Of a stretch of 64,000 bases of DNA, positions 26,710-37,913 are shown piece by piece. Source of the DNA: Nonomuraea candida (GTDB lineage Bacteria; Actinomycetota; Actinomycetes; Streptosporangiales; Streptosporangiaceae); NCBI RefSeq assembly GCF_000725485.1, contig NZ_KL647032.1:1-64000 (forward strand). Direction: 5' to 3'. The stretch's first letter is position 1; each line of letters begins with the position of its first letter. The translations under genes were made by a program, and so were the position numbers. The notes beneath the pieces are model-generated. The model ran no database searches, was not told the DNA's origin, and saw only the letters and a program-made list of their open reading frames with translations.

Positions 26710-27195
26710 ATGCGAGAGATCCGCTTCATCGGCGATCCCGTCCTGCGCACGCCCGCCGAGCCGGTGACGGACTTCGATCGCGAGCTGCGCCGGCTGATCG
26801 ACGAGATGTTCCAGGCCATGTACGCCGCCGACGGCGTCGGCCTGGCCGGCCCGCAGATCGGCGTGTCGCGCCGGCTGTTCGTCTACGACATCGCGGGGCG
26901 CAAGGGCCACGTGATCAACCCGAGCCTGACCGTCGACGACCCGGAGGAGGTGCTCGACGAGGAGGGCTGCCTGTCGGTGCCCGACCGCCAGTCCCGCCGG
27001 CCGATCTACGCCCCGGTCGCGCGCGCCGCCGGCGTGACGGTGGAGGGACTGGACCGGCTGCAGCGCCCGGTGCGCGTGAAGGCGCGCGGCTCCCTGGCCC
27101 GCTGCTTCCAGCACGAGACCGACCACCTCGACGGCAAGCTGTACGTCGACCGCCTGCCGCGGAACGAGGCACGCAAGATCATGCTGCGCGCATAG
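26710..27195 (+). CDS. def: peptide deformylase
   Basis: Peptide deformylase removes the formyl group from nascent chains, using a metal ion. The three motifs are present: GVGLAGPQIGV (about residues 44-54), EEGCLSVP (about 85-92) and QHETDHLDG (about 136-144), which supplies the two metal histidines and the catalytic glutamate. The length, 161 residues, is normal for actinobacteria. A candidate -10, TAGAGT, lies about 50 bp upstream of the ATG. The TAG stop falls in an 18-bp sequence that is repeated before the next gene. Confidence 0.95.
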   Translation: MREIRFIGDPVLRTPAEPVTDFDRELRRLIDEMFQAMYAADGVGLAGPQIGVSRRLFVYDIAGRKGHVINPSLTVDDPEEVLDEEGCLSVPDRQSRRPIYAPVARAAGVTVEGLDRLQRPVRVKARGSLARCFQHETDHLDGKLYVDRLPRNEARKIMLRA

Positions 27196-27228
27196 CGTGG
27201 CGGCGGGCTTCGCGCATAGCGTGGCGGC
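27187..27228 (+). repeat. 18-bp direct repeat at the def/SDR junction
   Basis: CGCGCATAGCGTGGCGGC occurs at 27187-27204 and, identical, at 27211-27228. The first copy contains the def stop codon (TAG). The second supplies TAGCGT six bases before the ATG of the SDR gene, which is the spacing of a leaderless -10 element. Confidence 0.9.
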
Positions 27229-27960
27229 ATGAGCGTACTTTCGGGAAAGGGCGCACTGGTCACCGGAGGCTCCCGGGGCATCGGCAGGGCCATCGTGGAG
27301 CGGCTGACCGGCGATGGCGCGGAAGTCATCTTCTGTTACCAGCACTCCTCCGAGGCCGCCGCGCAGGTGGCCAAGGAGACGGGCGCGCACGCCGTACAGG
27401 TCGACCTCGCCGACAGGCGGGATCTGGAGCGGCTGTTCGCCGAGGCGGAGGCGCGGCTGCCCGGGGTGGACATCCTGGTCAACAACGCCGCCACCGCCGA
27501 GGCGCAGAAACCGATCACCGATCTCACCGACGAGGACTACGAACGGGTGTTCGCGGTCAACGCCCGCTCGGTGTTCCTGGCCATCCAGTGGGCGGCGCGG
27601 GTGATGCGCGACGGCGGGCGCATCATCAACGTCTCCTCGCTCAACACGCAGGTCCCGGCGCCGACGCTGGCGCTCTACTGCGGCAGCAAGGGCGCGATGG
27701 AGCAGTTCGCCAAGGTGGCCTCGCGGGAGCTGGGCGAGCGCGGCATCACGGTGAACGTGGTCTCCTCGGGCGCCACCGACACCGACATGCTGCGCGGCGC
27801 CAACCCGCCCGAGGCGCTGGAGCAGACGCCGGCCTACACCGCGCTGCGGCGGCTGGGCAGGCCCGACGACATCGCCGCGGTGGTCGCGTTCCTGGCCGGC
27901 CCGGACGGGCGCTGGGTCACCGGGCAGAACGTGGCGGCCACCGGCGGCCTGTTCATCTGA
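27229..27960 (+). CDS. SDR family NAD(P)-dependent oxidoreductase
   Basis: A classical short-chain dehydrogenase of 243 residues. The cofactor motif is VTGGSRGIGRAI (about residues 10-21), NNAAT follows strand 4, the catalytic serine lies in INVSSLN, and Tyr/Lys are in YCGSKGA. The C-terminal VTGQNVAATGGLF matches FabG-like and glucose-dehydrogenase-like members. The substrate cannot be told. The ATG has no ribosome site but follows TAGCGT by 6 nt, so translation is probably leaderless from the duplicated segment behind def. Confidence 0.92.
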   Translation: MSVLSGKGALVTGGSRGIGRAIVERLTGDGAEVIFCYQHSSEAAAQVAKETGAHAVQVDLADRRDLERLFAEAEARLPGVDILVNNAATAEAQKPITDLTDEDYERVFAVNARSVFLAIQWAARVMRDGGRIINVSSLNTQVPAPTLALYCGSKGAMEQFAKVASRELGERGITVNVVSSGATDTDMLRGANPPEALEQTPAYTALRRLGRPDDIAAVVAFLAGPDGRWVTGQNVAATGGLFI

Positions 27961-28071
27961 CCGTCACAGGCGGGCGCGGCGGGCCTCCCGCCGCCCCCGC
28001 CCAGGCCCGGCGTCACACCTCGGGGCGCACCTCCCGCCGCCACCCTGCCCGCGGCCGCGTGCCGGCCCGTC

Positions 28072-29475
28072 TCAGAGCTGCAGGGACTTGACCTCCAGGT
28101 ACTCCTCCAGGCCGTGCTCGCCCAGCTCCCGGCCCACGCCCGACTGCTTGTAGCCGCCGAAGGGGGCCAGCGGGTTGAACCGGCCGCCGTTGACCGACAC
28201 CTGACCGGTGCGCAGGCGCCGGGCGACGGCCAGCCCGCGCTCCTCGGTGCCCGCCCACACGGCGCCGGCCAGGCCGTACTTCGTGTCGTTGGCGATCTCG
28301 ACGGCTTTGTCCTCGGTCGTGTACGGGATCAGCGACAGGACCGGCCCGAAGATCTCCTCCTGCTCGATCGTCATCCCCGGCTCCACGGCCGCGAACACCG
28401 TGGGCTCAACGTAGTAACCGCGCTCGTGCGGCCGCTCGGTGCCCCCCGCCACCAGCCGGGCGCCCTCCTCCTGGCCCCGGTTGATGTAGCGGACCACGCG
28501 CTCGCGCTGCGCCTCGGAGACCAGCGGCCCGATCTTGGTGGTCTCGTCGAACGGGTCGCCGACCCGGTAGGAGCGCGCCGCCTCGACGGCCAGGCGCACG
28601 GCCTCGTCGTACTGGTCGACCTGGACGAGCATGCGGCTCCAGGCCGAGCAGGTCTGGCCGGCGTTGACGAAGCAGTTGGCCACGCCGACCTTGACGGCCA
28701 GGGCGAGGTCGGCGTCGGGCAGGATCACGTTGGCGGACTTGCCGCCCAGCTCCAGCGCCACCCGTTTGACCGACTCTGCCGCCAGCGCGGCCACCCTGCG
28801 GCCCGCGGCCGTGGAGCCGGTGAAGGAGACCATGTCCACCTCGGGGTGGGCGGCCATGGCCTCGCCCACGACCGGGCCCCGGCCGCTGACCAGGTTGAAC
28901 ACGCCCGGCGGCAGGCCCACCTCGTGGAAGATCTCCGCCAGCGCGTACGCCGCCAGCGGCGCCACCTCGCTCGGCTTGAGCACCACCGTGCATCCGGCGG
29001 CCAGGGCCGGGGCGACCTTGCACACGATCTGGTGCAGCGGGTAGTTCCACGGCGTGATCGCCGCGACCACCCCGATCGGCTCCTTGACCACCAGCGAGTT
29101 GCCCACGCGCGACTCGCGCGGATGGCTCTCGGCGAGCCGGGCGTAGGAGGCCAGCACGGTCGCCGGCATGAGCGTCTGCACCTTGAGGGCGAACCCCAGG
29201 GGCGCGCCCATGTCGGTGGCGATCGTCCTGGCGATCTCCTCGGAGCGCTGTTTCAGCAGGCCCGCCGCCTCATCGAGCAGTTTGCCGCGATCGGCCGCGG
29301 TCGTGCGCGACCATTCGGGAAAGGCCCGCCGGGCCGCGGCCGCCGCCGCCTCGACGTCGTCGGGGGTGCCCGCGGGCACTCGGTCGACGATCTCTTCCGT
29401 GGCCGGGTTGACGACCTCGATGGGCTCGTCGGATGCCGAAGCGGTCCAGGTGCCGCCGATGTACAGCTGACGCAT
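28072..29475 (-). CDS. aldehyde dehydrogenase family protein
   Basis: This is an NAD(P)-dependent aldehyde dehydrogenase of 467 residues. The catalytic cysteine lies in [12 protein letters not shown] and the general base glutamate in [33 protein letters not shown] and [15 protein letters not shown] form the cofactor site. [24 protein letters not shown] is the usual C-terminal region. Its GTG or ATG start directly follows a region without signals. The substrate is unknown, and no neighbour suggests a pathway. It converges on the SDR gene. Confidence 0.94.
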   Translation of the reverse strand: MRQLYIGGTWTASASDEPIEVVNPATEEIVDRVPAGTPDDVEAAAAAARRAFPEWSRTTAADRGKLLDEAAGLLKQRSEEIARTIATDMGAPLGFALKVQTLMPATVLASYARLAESHPRESRVGNSLVVKEPIGVVAAITPWNYPLHQIVCKVAPALAAGCTVVLKPSEVAPLAAYALAEIFHEVGLPPGVFNLVSGRGPVVGEAMAAHPEVDMVSFTGSTAAGRRVAALAAESVKRVALELGGKSANVILPDADLALAVKVGVANCFVNAGQTCSAWSRMLVQVDQYDEAVRLAVEAARSYRVGDPFDETTKIGPLVSEAQRERVVRYINRGQEEGARLVAGGTERPHERGYYVEPTVFAAVEPGMTIEQEEIFGPVLSLIPYTTEDKAVEIANDTKYGLAGAVWAGTEERGLAVARRLRTGQVSVNGGRFNPLAPFGGYKQSGVGRELGEHGLEEYLEVKSLQL

Positions 29476-29641
29476 GGCCCCATCCTGACAGTGACCCGGG
29501 CCACAAGGCGAGAGTTCGCCCGTGGCGGAGGATGAGGCCCATCCCCCGCGGCCGGTTTTCTTCCTCCGGCGTATCAGTCCGTCATCCGGGGACGCCCGGC
29601 GCGCGTGCGCCCGTCGGATGGGGAACGCCTGGCGCCTGGCC

Positions 29642-30262
29642 TCAGTCGAACTGGGGGCGCTTGGTGCGCGTGCGCTTCAGCTCGAAGAAGTCGTCGAACT
29701 TGGTGACCGCGAGCACGCCGTCCCAGAGCGTGCCGGCCTCCTCGCCGCGCAGGATCCTCGTGATGACGGGGCCGAAGAAGGCGTTCTCCCCGACGCGGAT
29801 GATCGGGGTGCCGACCTCCTGGCCGACGAGGCCGATGCCCTCGTCGTGGGAGGCGCGGATGGCGGCGTCGTGTTCCTCGGAGCGCATGGCCTCGGCCAGC
29901 CCCCGGTCGAGGCCCGCGTCGTCGAGCGCGCCCTCGATGACCTCGCGCAGCCGTTCGGGCTCCTTGCTCAGGCCCTGGTTGTGCAGGCGCGTGCCGAGGC
30001 CGGTGTAGAGGGGGCCGATGACCTGCTCGCCGTGCTTGGCCGCGGCGGCGGCGACCGTCCGGATCGAGCCCATCGCCCGCGCGGCCCGCTCGAGGTAGTC
30101 GGCCGCGACGTCTTTGTCCTCATTGAGGAAGTAGAGGGACATCATGCGCCAGCGCGGCTCGATGGGCCGGACCTTCTCGACTTCGAGCAGCCACCGTGAG
30201 GTGACCCAAGCGAACGGGCATGAAGGGTCGAACCACAGGTCCACGGGAGTCTTCTGCGTCAT
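29642..30262 (-). CDS. DsbA-like protein related to mycothiol-dependent Rv2466c
   Basis: The 206-residue thioredoxin-fold protein closely follows Rv2466c of Mycobacterium tuberculosis: [20 protein letters not shown] at the start, and [20 protein letters not shown], then [15 protein letters not shown] at the end. Rv2466c is a mycothiol-dependent reductase with a CPWC active site. Here the motif is CPFA, so the second cysteine is missing and any chemistry must be monothiol. The gene is divergent from pepN, with about 90 bp between the starts. Mycothiol dependence is inferred from the family. Confidence 0.88.
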   Translation of the reverse strand: MTQKTPVDLWFDPSCPFAWVTSRWLLEVEKVRPIEPRWRMMSLYFLNEDKDVAADYLERAARAMGSIRTVAAAAAKHGEQVIGPLYTGLGTRLHNQGLSKEPERLREVIEGALDDAGLDRGLAEAMRSEEHDAAIRASHDEGIGLVGQEVGTPIIRVGENAFFGPVITRILRGEEAGTLWDGVLAVTKFDDFFELKRTRTKRPQFD

Positions 30263-30351
30263 GTCTCCCCGTAACCTGAGGTGGCTCGGGTCCTATTCCC
30301 GGCATGGCAGGATACCGACAACCCCGACGAAGTGGTGAAAAGGAGCGCAAC

Positions 30352-32889
30352 TTGGCAGGCAACCTGACCCGGGACGAGGCTCGCGAGCGCGCCCGGCTCT
30401 TGAAGGTCGAGTCGTACGAGGTCGCACTCGACCTGACGGAGGGAGAAGAGCGCTTCGAGAGCGTCACGACCGTCCGCTTCACCAGCACGCGACCGGGGGC
30501 GTCCACCTTCATCGACCTGCACGGCGCCGACGTGCGCAAGGTCACGCTCAACGGCGCGGACCTCGACGTGTCGGCCTACGACGCCGACAAGGGGCGCTTC
30601 CCGCTGCCCGAGCTGGCGGAGTCCAACGAGCTGCTCGTGGCCGCCGACTGCGCCTACATGCGCTCCGGCGAGGGCCTGCACCGCTTCGTCGATCCCGTGG
30701 ACCAGAAGGTCTACCTGCACAGCCAGTTCGAGACGGCCGACGCGCACCGCATGTACGCCTGCTTCGACCAGCCCGACCTCAAGGCCGCCTTCCAGCTCAC
30801 GGTGCTGGCCCCGGCCGACTGGGAGGTCGTCTCCAACGCCGCCGCCTCCGCCGTGACGGACGTGCCGGAGCGGGCGGCCAAGCGCTGGGAGTTCCCGCCC
30901 ACGCCGGTCATCTCCACCTACATCACCGCACTCGTGGCCGGCCACTACCACAAGGTGACCTCCGAGCACGACGGCATCCCGCTGGGCGTCTACTGCCGCT
31001 CCTCGCTGGCCGAGCACCTCGACGCCGACAACATCCTGGAGGTCACCCGGCAGGGCTTCGACTTCTTCCACCGGGTGTTCGGGGTGCGCTACCCGTTCGG
31101 CAAGTACGACCAGCTCTTCGTGCCCGAGTTCAACGCCGGCGCGATGGAGAACGCCGGCTGCGTGACGTTCCTGGAGGACTACGTCTTCCGCTCCCGCGTC
31201 ACCGACGCGGCCGTCGAGCGGCGCGCGGAGACGATCCTGCACGAGATGGCGCACATGTGGTTCGGCGACCTCGTCACCATGCGCTGGTGGGACGACCTGT
31301 GGCTGAACGAGTCGTTCGCCACCTACATGTCCGTGCTCGCCCAGGCCGAGGCCACCCGCTGGAACAGGGCGTGGACCACGTTCGCCAACGTGGAGAAGGC
31401 CTGGGCCTACCGCCAGGACCAGCTCCCCTCCACCCACCCGATCGCCGCCGACATCCCCGACATGCAGGCGGTCGAGGTCAACTTCGACGGCATCACGTAC
31501 GCCAAGGGCGCCTCGGTGCTCAAGCAGCTCGTGGCCTACGTCGGCCTGGACAACTTCCTGGCCGGGGTGCGCGACTACTTCGCCGAGCACGCCTGGGGCA
31601 ACACCGAGCTGGAGGACCTGCTCGGCGCCCTGGAGCGCACCTCCGGCCGCGACCTGTCGGCCTGGTCGAAGGAGTGGCTGGAGACCTCCTGGGTCAACAC
31701 GCTGCGCCCCGAGTTCGAGGTGTCGGGCGGCCGGTTCACCGCCTTCGACGTGGTCCAGGAGGCGCCGGCCGAGCACCCGACGCTGCGCTCCCACCGCATC
31801 GCGATCGGCCTCTACACGCTGGCCGACGGCAAGCTGACCCGGACCAGGCGGGTGGAGCTGGACGTCGTCGGCCCCCGTACGAGCGTGGCCCAGCTCATCG
31901 GCGAGGAGCAGCCCGACCTGGTGCTGCTCAACGACGACGACCTGACCTACGCCAAGATCCGGCTCGACCCCGGCTCGCTGCGCACCCTGGTGGACGGCGG
32001 CATCGCGGCGTTCACCGAGTCGCTGCCGCGCGCCCTGTGCTGGTCGGCGGCCTGGGACATGACCCGCGACGGCGAGATGTCCACGCGCGACTACGTCAAG
32101 CTGGTCATCTCGGGCGCGGCCACGGTCAGCGACATCACGGTCCTCCAGGCGATCCTGCGCCAGGCGCGCTCGGCCGTGGAGCAGTACGCCGACCCGGCCT
32201 GGCGGGCCGAGGGCCTGGCGCTGCTGGCCGGCGAGCTGCGCGAGCTGCTCGCCGCGGCCGAGCCGGGCTCCGACCACCAGCTCGCCTTCGTCCAGGCGTT
32301 CGCGGCGGCGGCCACCTCGGACGCGGACCTGGACCTGCTGCAGGGCATCCTCGACGGCTCCGCGGCGCCCGAGGGGCTGGCCGTGGACGCCGACCTGCGC
32401 TGGACGCTCGTGCACGCGCTGGTCTCCGGCGGCCGGCTGGGCGAGCCCGACATCGAGGCCGAGCTGGAGCTCGACCCTACGGCGACGGGTGAGCGCTCGG
32501 CCGCGCGCTGCCGGGCCGCGATCCCGACCGCCGAGGCCAAGGCGGCGGCGTGGGAGCGGATCGTGGCGGGCAAGCTGGCCAACCACATCGCCCGCGCCAC
32601 GATCGGAGGCTTCCAGGACCCGCACCATCCGGAGCTGCTGGCGCCGTACCGGGAGAAGTACTTCGCCGAGGTGGGGCGCATCTACCGCGAGTGGACGTTC
32701 GACCAGGCCTCGACGTTCGCGGTCGGGTGCTTCCCCTCGCTGCTCATCGAGCGGGCCACGGTCACGGCCGCGCAGGACTTCCTCGCGGCCGAGCAGCCGC
32801 CGCAGGCGCTGCGCCGGCTCGTCCTGGAGGGCGCCGACGGCGTCAGCCGCGCCCTGCGCAACCAGGAGAAGGACGCCGCGTCCGCGTGA
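30352..32889 (+). CDS. pepN: aminopeptidase N (M1 family)
   Basis: A zinc-dependent cytosolic aminopeptidase. GAMENAGCVTF recognises the substrate amino group, and HEMAHMWFGDLVTMRWWDDLWLNESFA contains the HExxH-18-E zinc site (motifs quoted in part; they lie at about residues 263 and 298). An ERAP1-like helical domain fills the last 350 residues. The open frame begins at ATG 30304, but TTG at 30352 has AAGGAG 7 nt upstream and yields the usual start (AGNLTRDEARERA), so I chose it; 845 residues is normal for actinobacteria. Confidence 0.96.
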   Translation: MAGNLTRDEARERARLLKVESYEVALDLTEGEERFESVTTVRFTSTRPGASTFIDLHGADVRKVTLNGADLDVSAYDADKGRFPLPELAESNELLVAADCAYMRSGEGLHRFVDPVDQKVYLHSQFETADAHRMYACFDQPDLKAAFQLTVLAPADWEVVSNAAASAVTDVPERAAKRWEFPPTPVISTYITALVAGHYHKVTSEHDGIPLGVYCRSSLAEHLDADNILEVTRQGFDFFHRVFGVRYPFGKYDQLFVPEFNAGAMENAGCVTFLEDYVFRSRVTDAAVERRAETILHEMAHMWFGDLVTMRWWDDLWLNESFATYMSVLAQAEATRWNRAWTTFANVEKAWAYRQDQLPSTHPIAADIPDMQAVEVNFDGITYAKGASVLKQLVAYVGLDNFLAGVRDYFAEHAWGNTELEDLLGALERTSGRDLSAWSKEWLETSWVNTLRPEFEVSGGRFTAFDVVQEAPAEHPTLRSHRIAIGLYTLADGKLTRTRRVELDVVGPRTSVAQLIGEEQPDLVLLNDDDLTYAKIRLDPGSLRTLVDGGIAAFTESLPRALCWSAAWDMTRDGEMSTRDYVKLVISGAATVSDITVLQAILRQARSAVEQYADPAWRAEGLALLAGELRELLAAAEPGSDHQLAFVQAFAAAATSDADLDLLQGILDGSAAPEGLAVDADLRWTLVHALVSGGRLGEPDIEAELELDPTATGERSAARCRAAIPTAEAKAAAWERIVAGKLANHIARATIGGFQDPHHPELLAPYREKYFAEVGRIYREWTFDQASTFAVGCFPSLLIERATVTAAQDFLAAEQPPQALRRLVLEGADGVSRALRNQEKDAASA

Positions 32890-32969
32890 CGTGCCAACCG
32901 GCCGGGCCCGCGCCGCTGACCGCGCGGGACCGGCCGGGCCCCGCGACCCGGCTGATCACCTGGGGCGAC

Positions 32970-33008
32970 TTGACCGTCGCATCCGGGGCGCGGTGTTAGC
33001 CTCGAAAC
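32970..33008 (+). promoter_or_regulatory. promoter of the Ser/Thr kinase gene (leaderless)
   Basis: TTGACC (32970-32975) and GTTAGC/TAGCCT (32995-33002) end 6 nt before the GTG of the kinase gene. The 19-21 bp spacer is long. No ribosome site exists, so leaderless translation is the best reading. Confidence 0.45.
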
Positions 33009-34766
<1,758 letters not shown>

Positions 34767-35115
34767 CGTCCGTCGGCTCCGGGACGACGCCGCCCGGTAA
34801 CGATGATCGACGATGACGGCAGCGGTTGGCGCGACCGCCCACGACGGCGACCGCCCACGACGACGACGGCCCACGACGACGACGGCCCACGACGACGGTC
34901 CCTGGCGACGGGCCGGTCATGGCCCGCGGCGACCGAGGGCGGCGACTGAGGTGAAAACGCTACGGTCGTGCCGTATATGGGGTGGCCATCACGCCGAAAT
35001 ATCCGGACATTTGGTGCTTCAATTGCGAATTCCGGCCCATATGGACCGTGGCCGCACGGCGACACCCATGGGCCTCATGTCCGTAATCGCTAGCTGATCG
35101 TGAGAAAGTCAACGC
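34767..35115. repeat. kinase 3' region with CCCACGACGACG array, then AT-rich upstream region
   Basis: No gene is seen in this 349-bp gap. At 34832-34898 the unit CCCACGACGACGACGG repeats about four times with small changes. From about 34950 the sequence becomes clearly more AT-rich (GCCGTATATGG, AATTGCGAATTCCGG, CCATATGG), which probably marks the promoter region of the gene at 35116. Confidence 0.65.
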
Positions 35116-36066
35116 GTGGACTCGACTCGTGACCTGTTCATCGCCCTCGCCCGTCGTTACGCCTTCGCCGACCTCGGCGCGCTCGCTCCCGCCGCGGAGA
35201 TCGCGGAGGTGTGCGAGTTCGGGCAGCGGCTGCTCTCGCTCGACGCCGAGGACTTCGCGGCGGAGGCCAGGGTGGTGCCCGCCGACCTGCGACGGCGCGC
35301 CAGGGCCTGCCACATGCCGCAGACCCCGCGCGAGCAGCCGCGCGGCGCGCTGGAGTCGCTGCGCCCCGCGTACGGGCTGCTGCTGGAGGTCATCGCCGTA
35401 CGGTGGCACCGCCGCGAGCTCAGCACCATGATCGCCGCCGTGCACATCGCCAGCGAATACCTGCCGCTGCTGGCCTTCGAGCCGCAGCTCGGCCACGCCG
35501 GCGACCCGGCGAGGTGGCCCGCGGGGCTGAGCGCGGCGGGCAGCAGGTTCGGCGTGATCGGCGACAGGGAGTGCGACCACACCAAGTCCGAGCAGTCGGC
35601 GACCAACCGGACGCTGCGGGTCTCGACGGAGCCGTCGGAGGGCTGGCGGGCCTACTTCGACCGGCAGCACAGCCAGGTGGCCGGCGCGCTGGGCGTGTGC
35701 GTGGCGACCTGCCGCAACCCCTGCACGGCCATGGACTGGATCGATCCCGAGCCCCGCGCCGACCTGCAGTCGCGGGCGCGCACGGCGCTGGCCTTCGCCG
35801 AGACCCCGCTCGTCCGGCTGCGCCACGCCGCCCCGGTGGGCCACGGGTTCGGGGTGCCGTCGCCCGAGGAGGTGCTCGACGCCTGGGAGCGCAGCCGGGC
35901 CGCGCTGGACAAGAACGCGATCGGCACGGCGGCGCTGAAGGACGACGGCTTCCCGCTGCCCGGCCTGCCCTCGCTGTTCTCGGCCGTCGCCGACGCGCCG
36001 ATCGAGCCCGCGACCCTGCTGGGCGGGGTCAGCGAGCACATCGTCACCCTGCTCGAACGCCTCTGA
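35116..36066 (+). CDS. conserved hypothetical protein (316 aa) with clustered cysteines
   Basis: I do not recognise the family. The protein is soluble and mostly helical. Two segments stand out: GDRECDHTKSEQS (about residues 154-166) and VCVATCRNPCTAMDWIDP (about 195-212), which together offer cysteines and a histidine for metal or redox chemistry. The C-terminus carries GFPLPGLPSLFSAVADAPIEP and a final helical segment. The start is GTG (MDSTRDLF), preceded by GAGAAAG. An AT-rich upstream region suggests its own promoter. The neighbours give no clue. Confidence 0.6.
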   Translation: MDSTRDLFIALARRYAFADLGALAPAAEIAEVCEFGQRLLSLDAEDFAAEARVVPADLRRRARACHMPQTPREQPRGALESLRPAYGLLLEVIAVRWHRRELSTMIAAVHIASEYLPLLAFEPQLGHAGDPARWPAGLSAAGSRFGVIGDRECDHTKSEQSATNRTLRVSTEPSEGWRAYFDRQHSQVAGALGVCVATCRNPCTAMDWIDPEPRADLQSRARTALAFAETPLVRLRHAAPVGHGFGVPSPEEVLDAWERSRAALDKNAIGTAALKDDGFPLPGLPSLFSAVADAPIEPATLLGGVSEHIVTLLERL

Positions 36067-36162
36067 CCCACGCCGATCGCCGCTCCCCCGAGCCATCACC
36101 GCACGGCGCTCAACACCCGCCCCGACCATCACCCGCACGGCGCTCACTCACGCTGATCACGG
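36061..36162 (+). repeat. degenerate repeats after the 316-aa gene
   Basis: CCATCACC(C)GCACGGCGCTCA occurs at 36093-36112 and 36126-36146. The stop region CTCTGACCCACGCCGATCGC resembles CTCACTCACGCTGATCACGG at 36143-36162. This may be a decayed member of the stop-spanning arrays. Confidence 0.45.
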
Positions 36163-36212
36163 TGGTCGCGCGCTCACGTTGCCCCGCGGTGATCGGCGGG
36201 CGGGGACCGGCG

Positions 36213-36575
36213 TCAGCGGCGGGCGGTGGCCTGTTCGCCGAGTGCGGCGATCCCGTACAGCAGGCCGCCGATCAGGTCGCCCGCGCTGAAGGCGGTGGCC
36301 ATCGACATCGCGGTCAACCGGCACGCGCTGTCGCTCAGCCGCCGCCTGGCGCCCTCGCCCGTCACGATCTCCAGCGCCCGCCCGCCGGGATCGACGAAGA
36401 CCACCACGGCGTTGCCGGCCTCCTCGCCCAGGGCGGCGTGCAGGCGCTCGGCGAAGTGCCGCCGCCCGCCCACCGGCGCGCCCAGGAACACGCCGAACCG
36501 CAGCCCGCTGCGGCGTTCGGCGGTGTGCAGGGCCTGCCTGATGTCGTCGCCCTGTGCGGCGGTCAGTCCGCGCAT
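36213..36575 (-). CDS. DUF5130 (TPM-like) protein
   Basis: The 120-residue protein begins MRGLTAAQGDDIRQALHTAE and has RFGVFLGAP, NAVVVFVDPGGRALEIVTGEGARRRLSD and a final helical AFSAGDLIGGLLYGIAALGEQ. This is the pattern of actinobacterial DUF5130, a relative of the TPM domain, whose function is unknown. ATG at 36575 has GGTGAGGCG upstream, so I preferred it to the earlier ATG at 36611. It follows the small membrane protein gene by 7 bp and is probably in one operon with it. Confidence 0.8.
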   Translation of the reverse strand: MRGLTAAQGDDIRQALHTAERRSGLRFGVFLGAPVGGRRHFAERLHAALGEEAGNAVVVFVDPGGRALEIVTGEGARRRLSDSACRLTAMSMATAFSAGDLIGGLLYGIAALGEQATARR

Positions 36576-36582
36576 GCTCGCC

Positions 36583-36873
36583 TCACCATCCCGCGGAGGC
36601 GCCGCCGACATGCCGGCCGGGCTCCGCCGTCTCGGCCGCGGCCACCCAGTCGTGCGCGGGCACCTCGGCCCAGTGCGCCACCCGGTCGGCCAGTACGAGG
36701 CCCGACGTGCTCACCCCGCGCTCGCTCCTGGCGGGGCCGCCGAGCCAGACCGGACCCGCCTCGATCCGGCGTTGCGCCCCGCGCCCCGGCAGCATCACGA
36801 GCAGGGTGATCAGCACGAACAGCCCCATGGACACCCCGATGAGGAAGAGCAGAATCTCCGCCGCGCTGTTCAC
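36583..36873 (-). CDS. small single-span membrane protein
   Basis: From GTG at 36873 the 96-residue protein has one membrane helix (EILLFLIGVSMGLFVLITLLVML) and a soluble C-terminal part with PVWLGGP, SERGVSTSGLVLADRVAHW and a glycine-rich end (GRHVGGASAGW). It is the first gene of a two-gene unit with the DUF5130 gene, a pairing that is common in actinobacteria. No function is known. The frame upstream of 36873 is open but not protein-like. Confidence 0.7.
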   Translation of the reverse strand: MNSAAEILLFLIGVSMGLFVLITLLVMLPGRGAQRRIEAGPVWLGGPARSERGVSTSGLVLADRVAHWAEVPAHDWVAAAETAEPGRHVGGASAGW

Positions 36874-37076
36874 ACCAAGACCGTAAACCTCGCAGGCGGG
36901 TCCGGCCAGCCCCTTTCGCGGGGGCATGGCACACCCGGGTTAAGATCTTTTAAGAGGGGAAGCTCTCTAGAGAAGAACATTAGACATACCCCGAAATCAT
37001 GCGTGGAACACGATGAGCTGGGCCATAAAACTATGGACACGGCAACACTAGGAATCGATCGAATCTCCGGGCTACG

Positions 37077-37913
37077 GTGAGTGACGTGGACTCCGACAAC
37101 CAGCGAGAAGACGGTCACAACGCGTCACCAATCTGGGTGAGCGACCGACCAGAAAGTGAGCAGACCGCCGCCGCGAAGCCTTCGGCGCCCACCTCCACGT
37201 ACGCGCCGGTCGAGCGTGCGTCCGTGCGTAGCCTGCTGCAACAACCACGTTTCCGCCGTCTGCGCACCCGCGCGCTCGTGGCGGTGGGGGTCGGGTTGGC
37301 GGTGGGCTTCCTAGTGCGCGACTGGCGGGTGGGAGTGACCGCGGGCGTCATCGCGGCCATTCTCGAGGCGGTCTATCGCGCGCGCCTCAACTCGTCCGTG
37401 CCCGCCTGGCGGCGCACGTCCGTGGCCGAGCGCCGCACCGAGGCCCAGCTCCGCAAGCTGGAGCGCAGCGGCTACCGCACACTGCACGCCAGGGCGATCC
37501 CGGGCAGCGAGGCCCAGATCGACCACCTCGTCGTGGGCCCGACGGGCGTCTACGCGGTCGACTCCGAGAAGTGGGACAAGCGACTGCCCGTACGCGTGCA
37601 GATGGGCAAGAAGCTCTTCCACGGCCCGTTCGACATGAAGCCCCGGCTCACCGAGGCCAAGTGGGAGGCGACCGAGGCGAGCAAGCTCATCAGCGAGTCC
37701 TTCGGCCGTGAGATCGCCGTGGTGCCGTCGCTGGCCATCTACGGCCCGCCGGTGCCGTGGAAGATCATGTCGATCCGTGGCGTGGACGTCTACCAGGGCG
37801 AGCGCGCCCGTAAGTGGATCACCAAGCGGGAGCGGGCGCTGACCACCGCCGAGATCGACCGCATCTACTCCATCGCCGCCGAGGTGCTGCCCGCCCGTTA
37901 CGGCGACGGCTGA
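37077..37913 (+). CDS. membrane-associated NERD domain protein
   Basis: The 278-residue protein has a charged N-terminal part, two adjacent hydrophobic segments (ALVAVGVGLAVGFLV and VGVTAGVIAAILEAV, about residues 62-97), and a C-terminal NERD domain. The latter shows IPGSEAQIDHLVVGPTGVYAVDSEKW, in which the IDH...VYAVDSKxW-type pattern carries nuclease-like residues. NERD proteins are suspected to act on DNA, but the role is unproven. The start is GTG without a ribosome site; a second GTG lies 9 bases on. The upstream gap is AT-rich and holds the palindrome TCTCTAGAGA at about 36966-36975. Confidence 0.85.
   Translation: MSDVDSDNQREDGHNASPIWVSDRPESEQTAAAKPSAPTSTYAPVERASVRSLLQQPRFRRLRTRALVAVGVGLAVGFLVRDWRVGVTAGVIAAILEAVYRARLNSSVPAWRRTSVAERRTEAQLRKLERSGYRTLHARAIPGSEAQIDHLVVGPTGVYAVDSEKWDKRLPVRVQMGKKLFHGPFDMKPRLTEAKWEATEASKLISESFGREIAVVPSLAIYGPPVPWKIMSIRGVDVYQGERARKWITKRERALTTAEIDRIYSIAAEVLPARYGDG

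Noticed and set aside
34832..34898. The CCCACGACGACG array as a member of the stop-spanning class
   Set aside because: It starts about 65 bp past the kinase stop codon and its units do not include the gene end, so I listed it separately.
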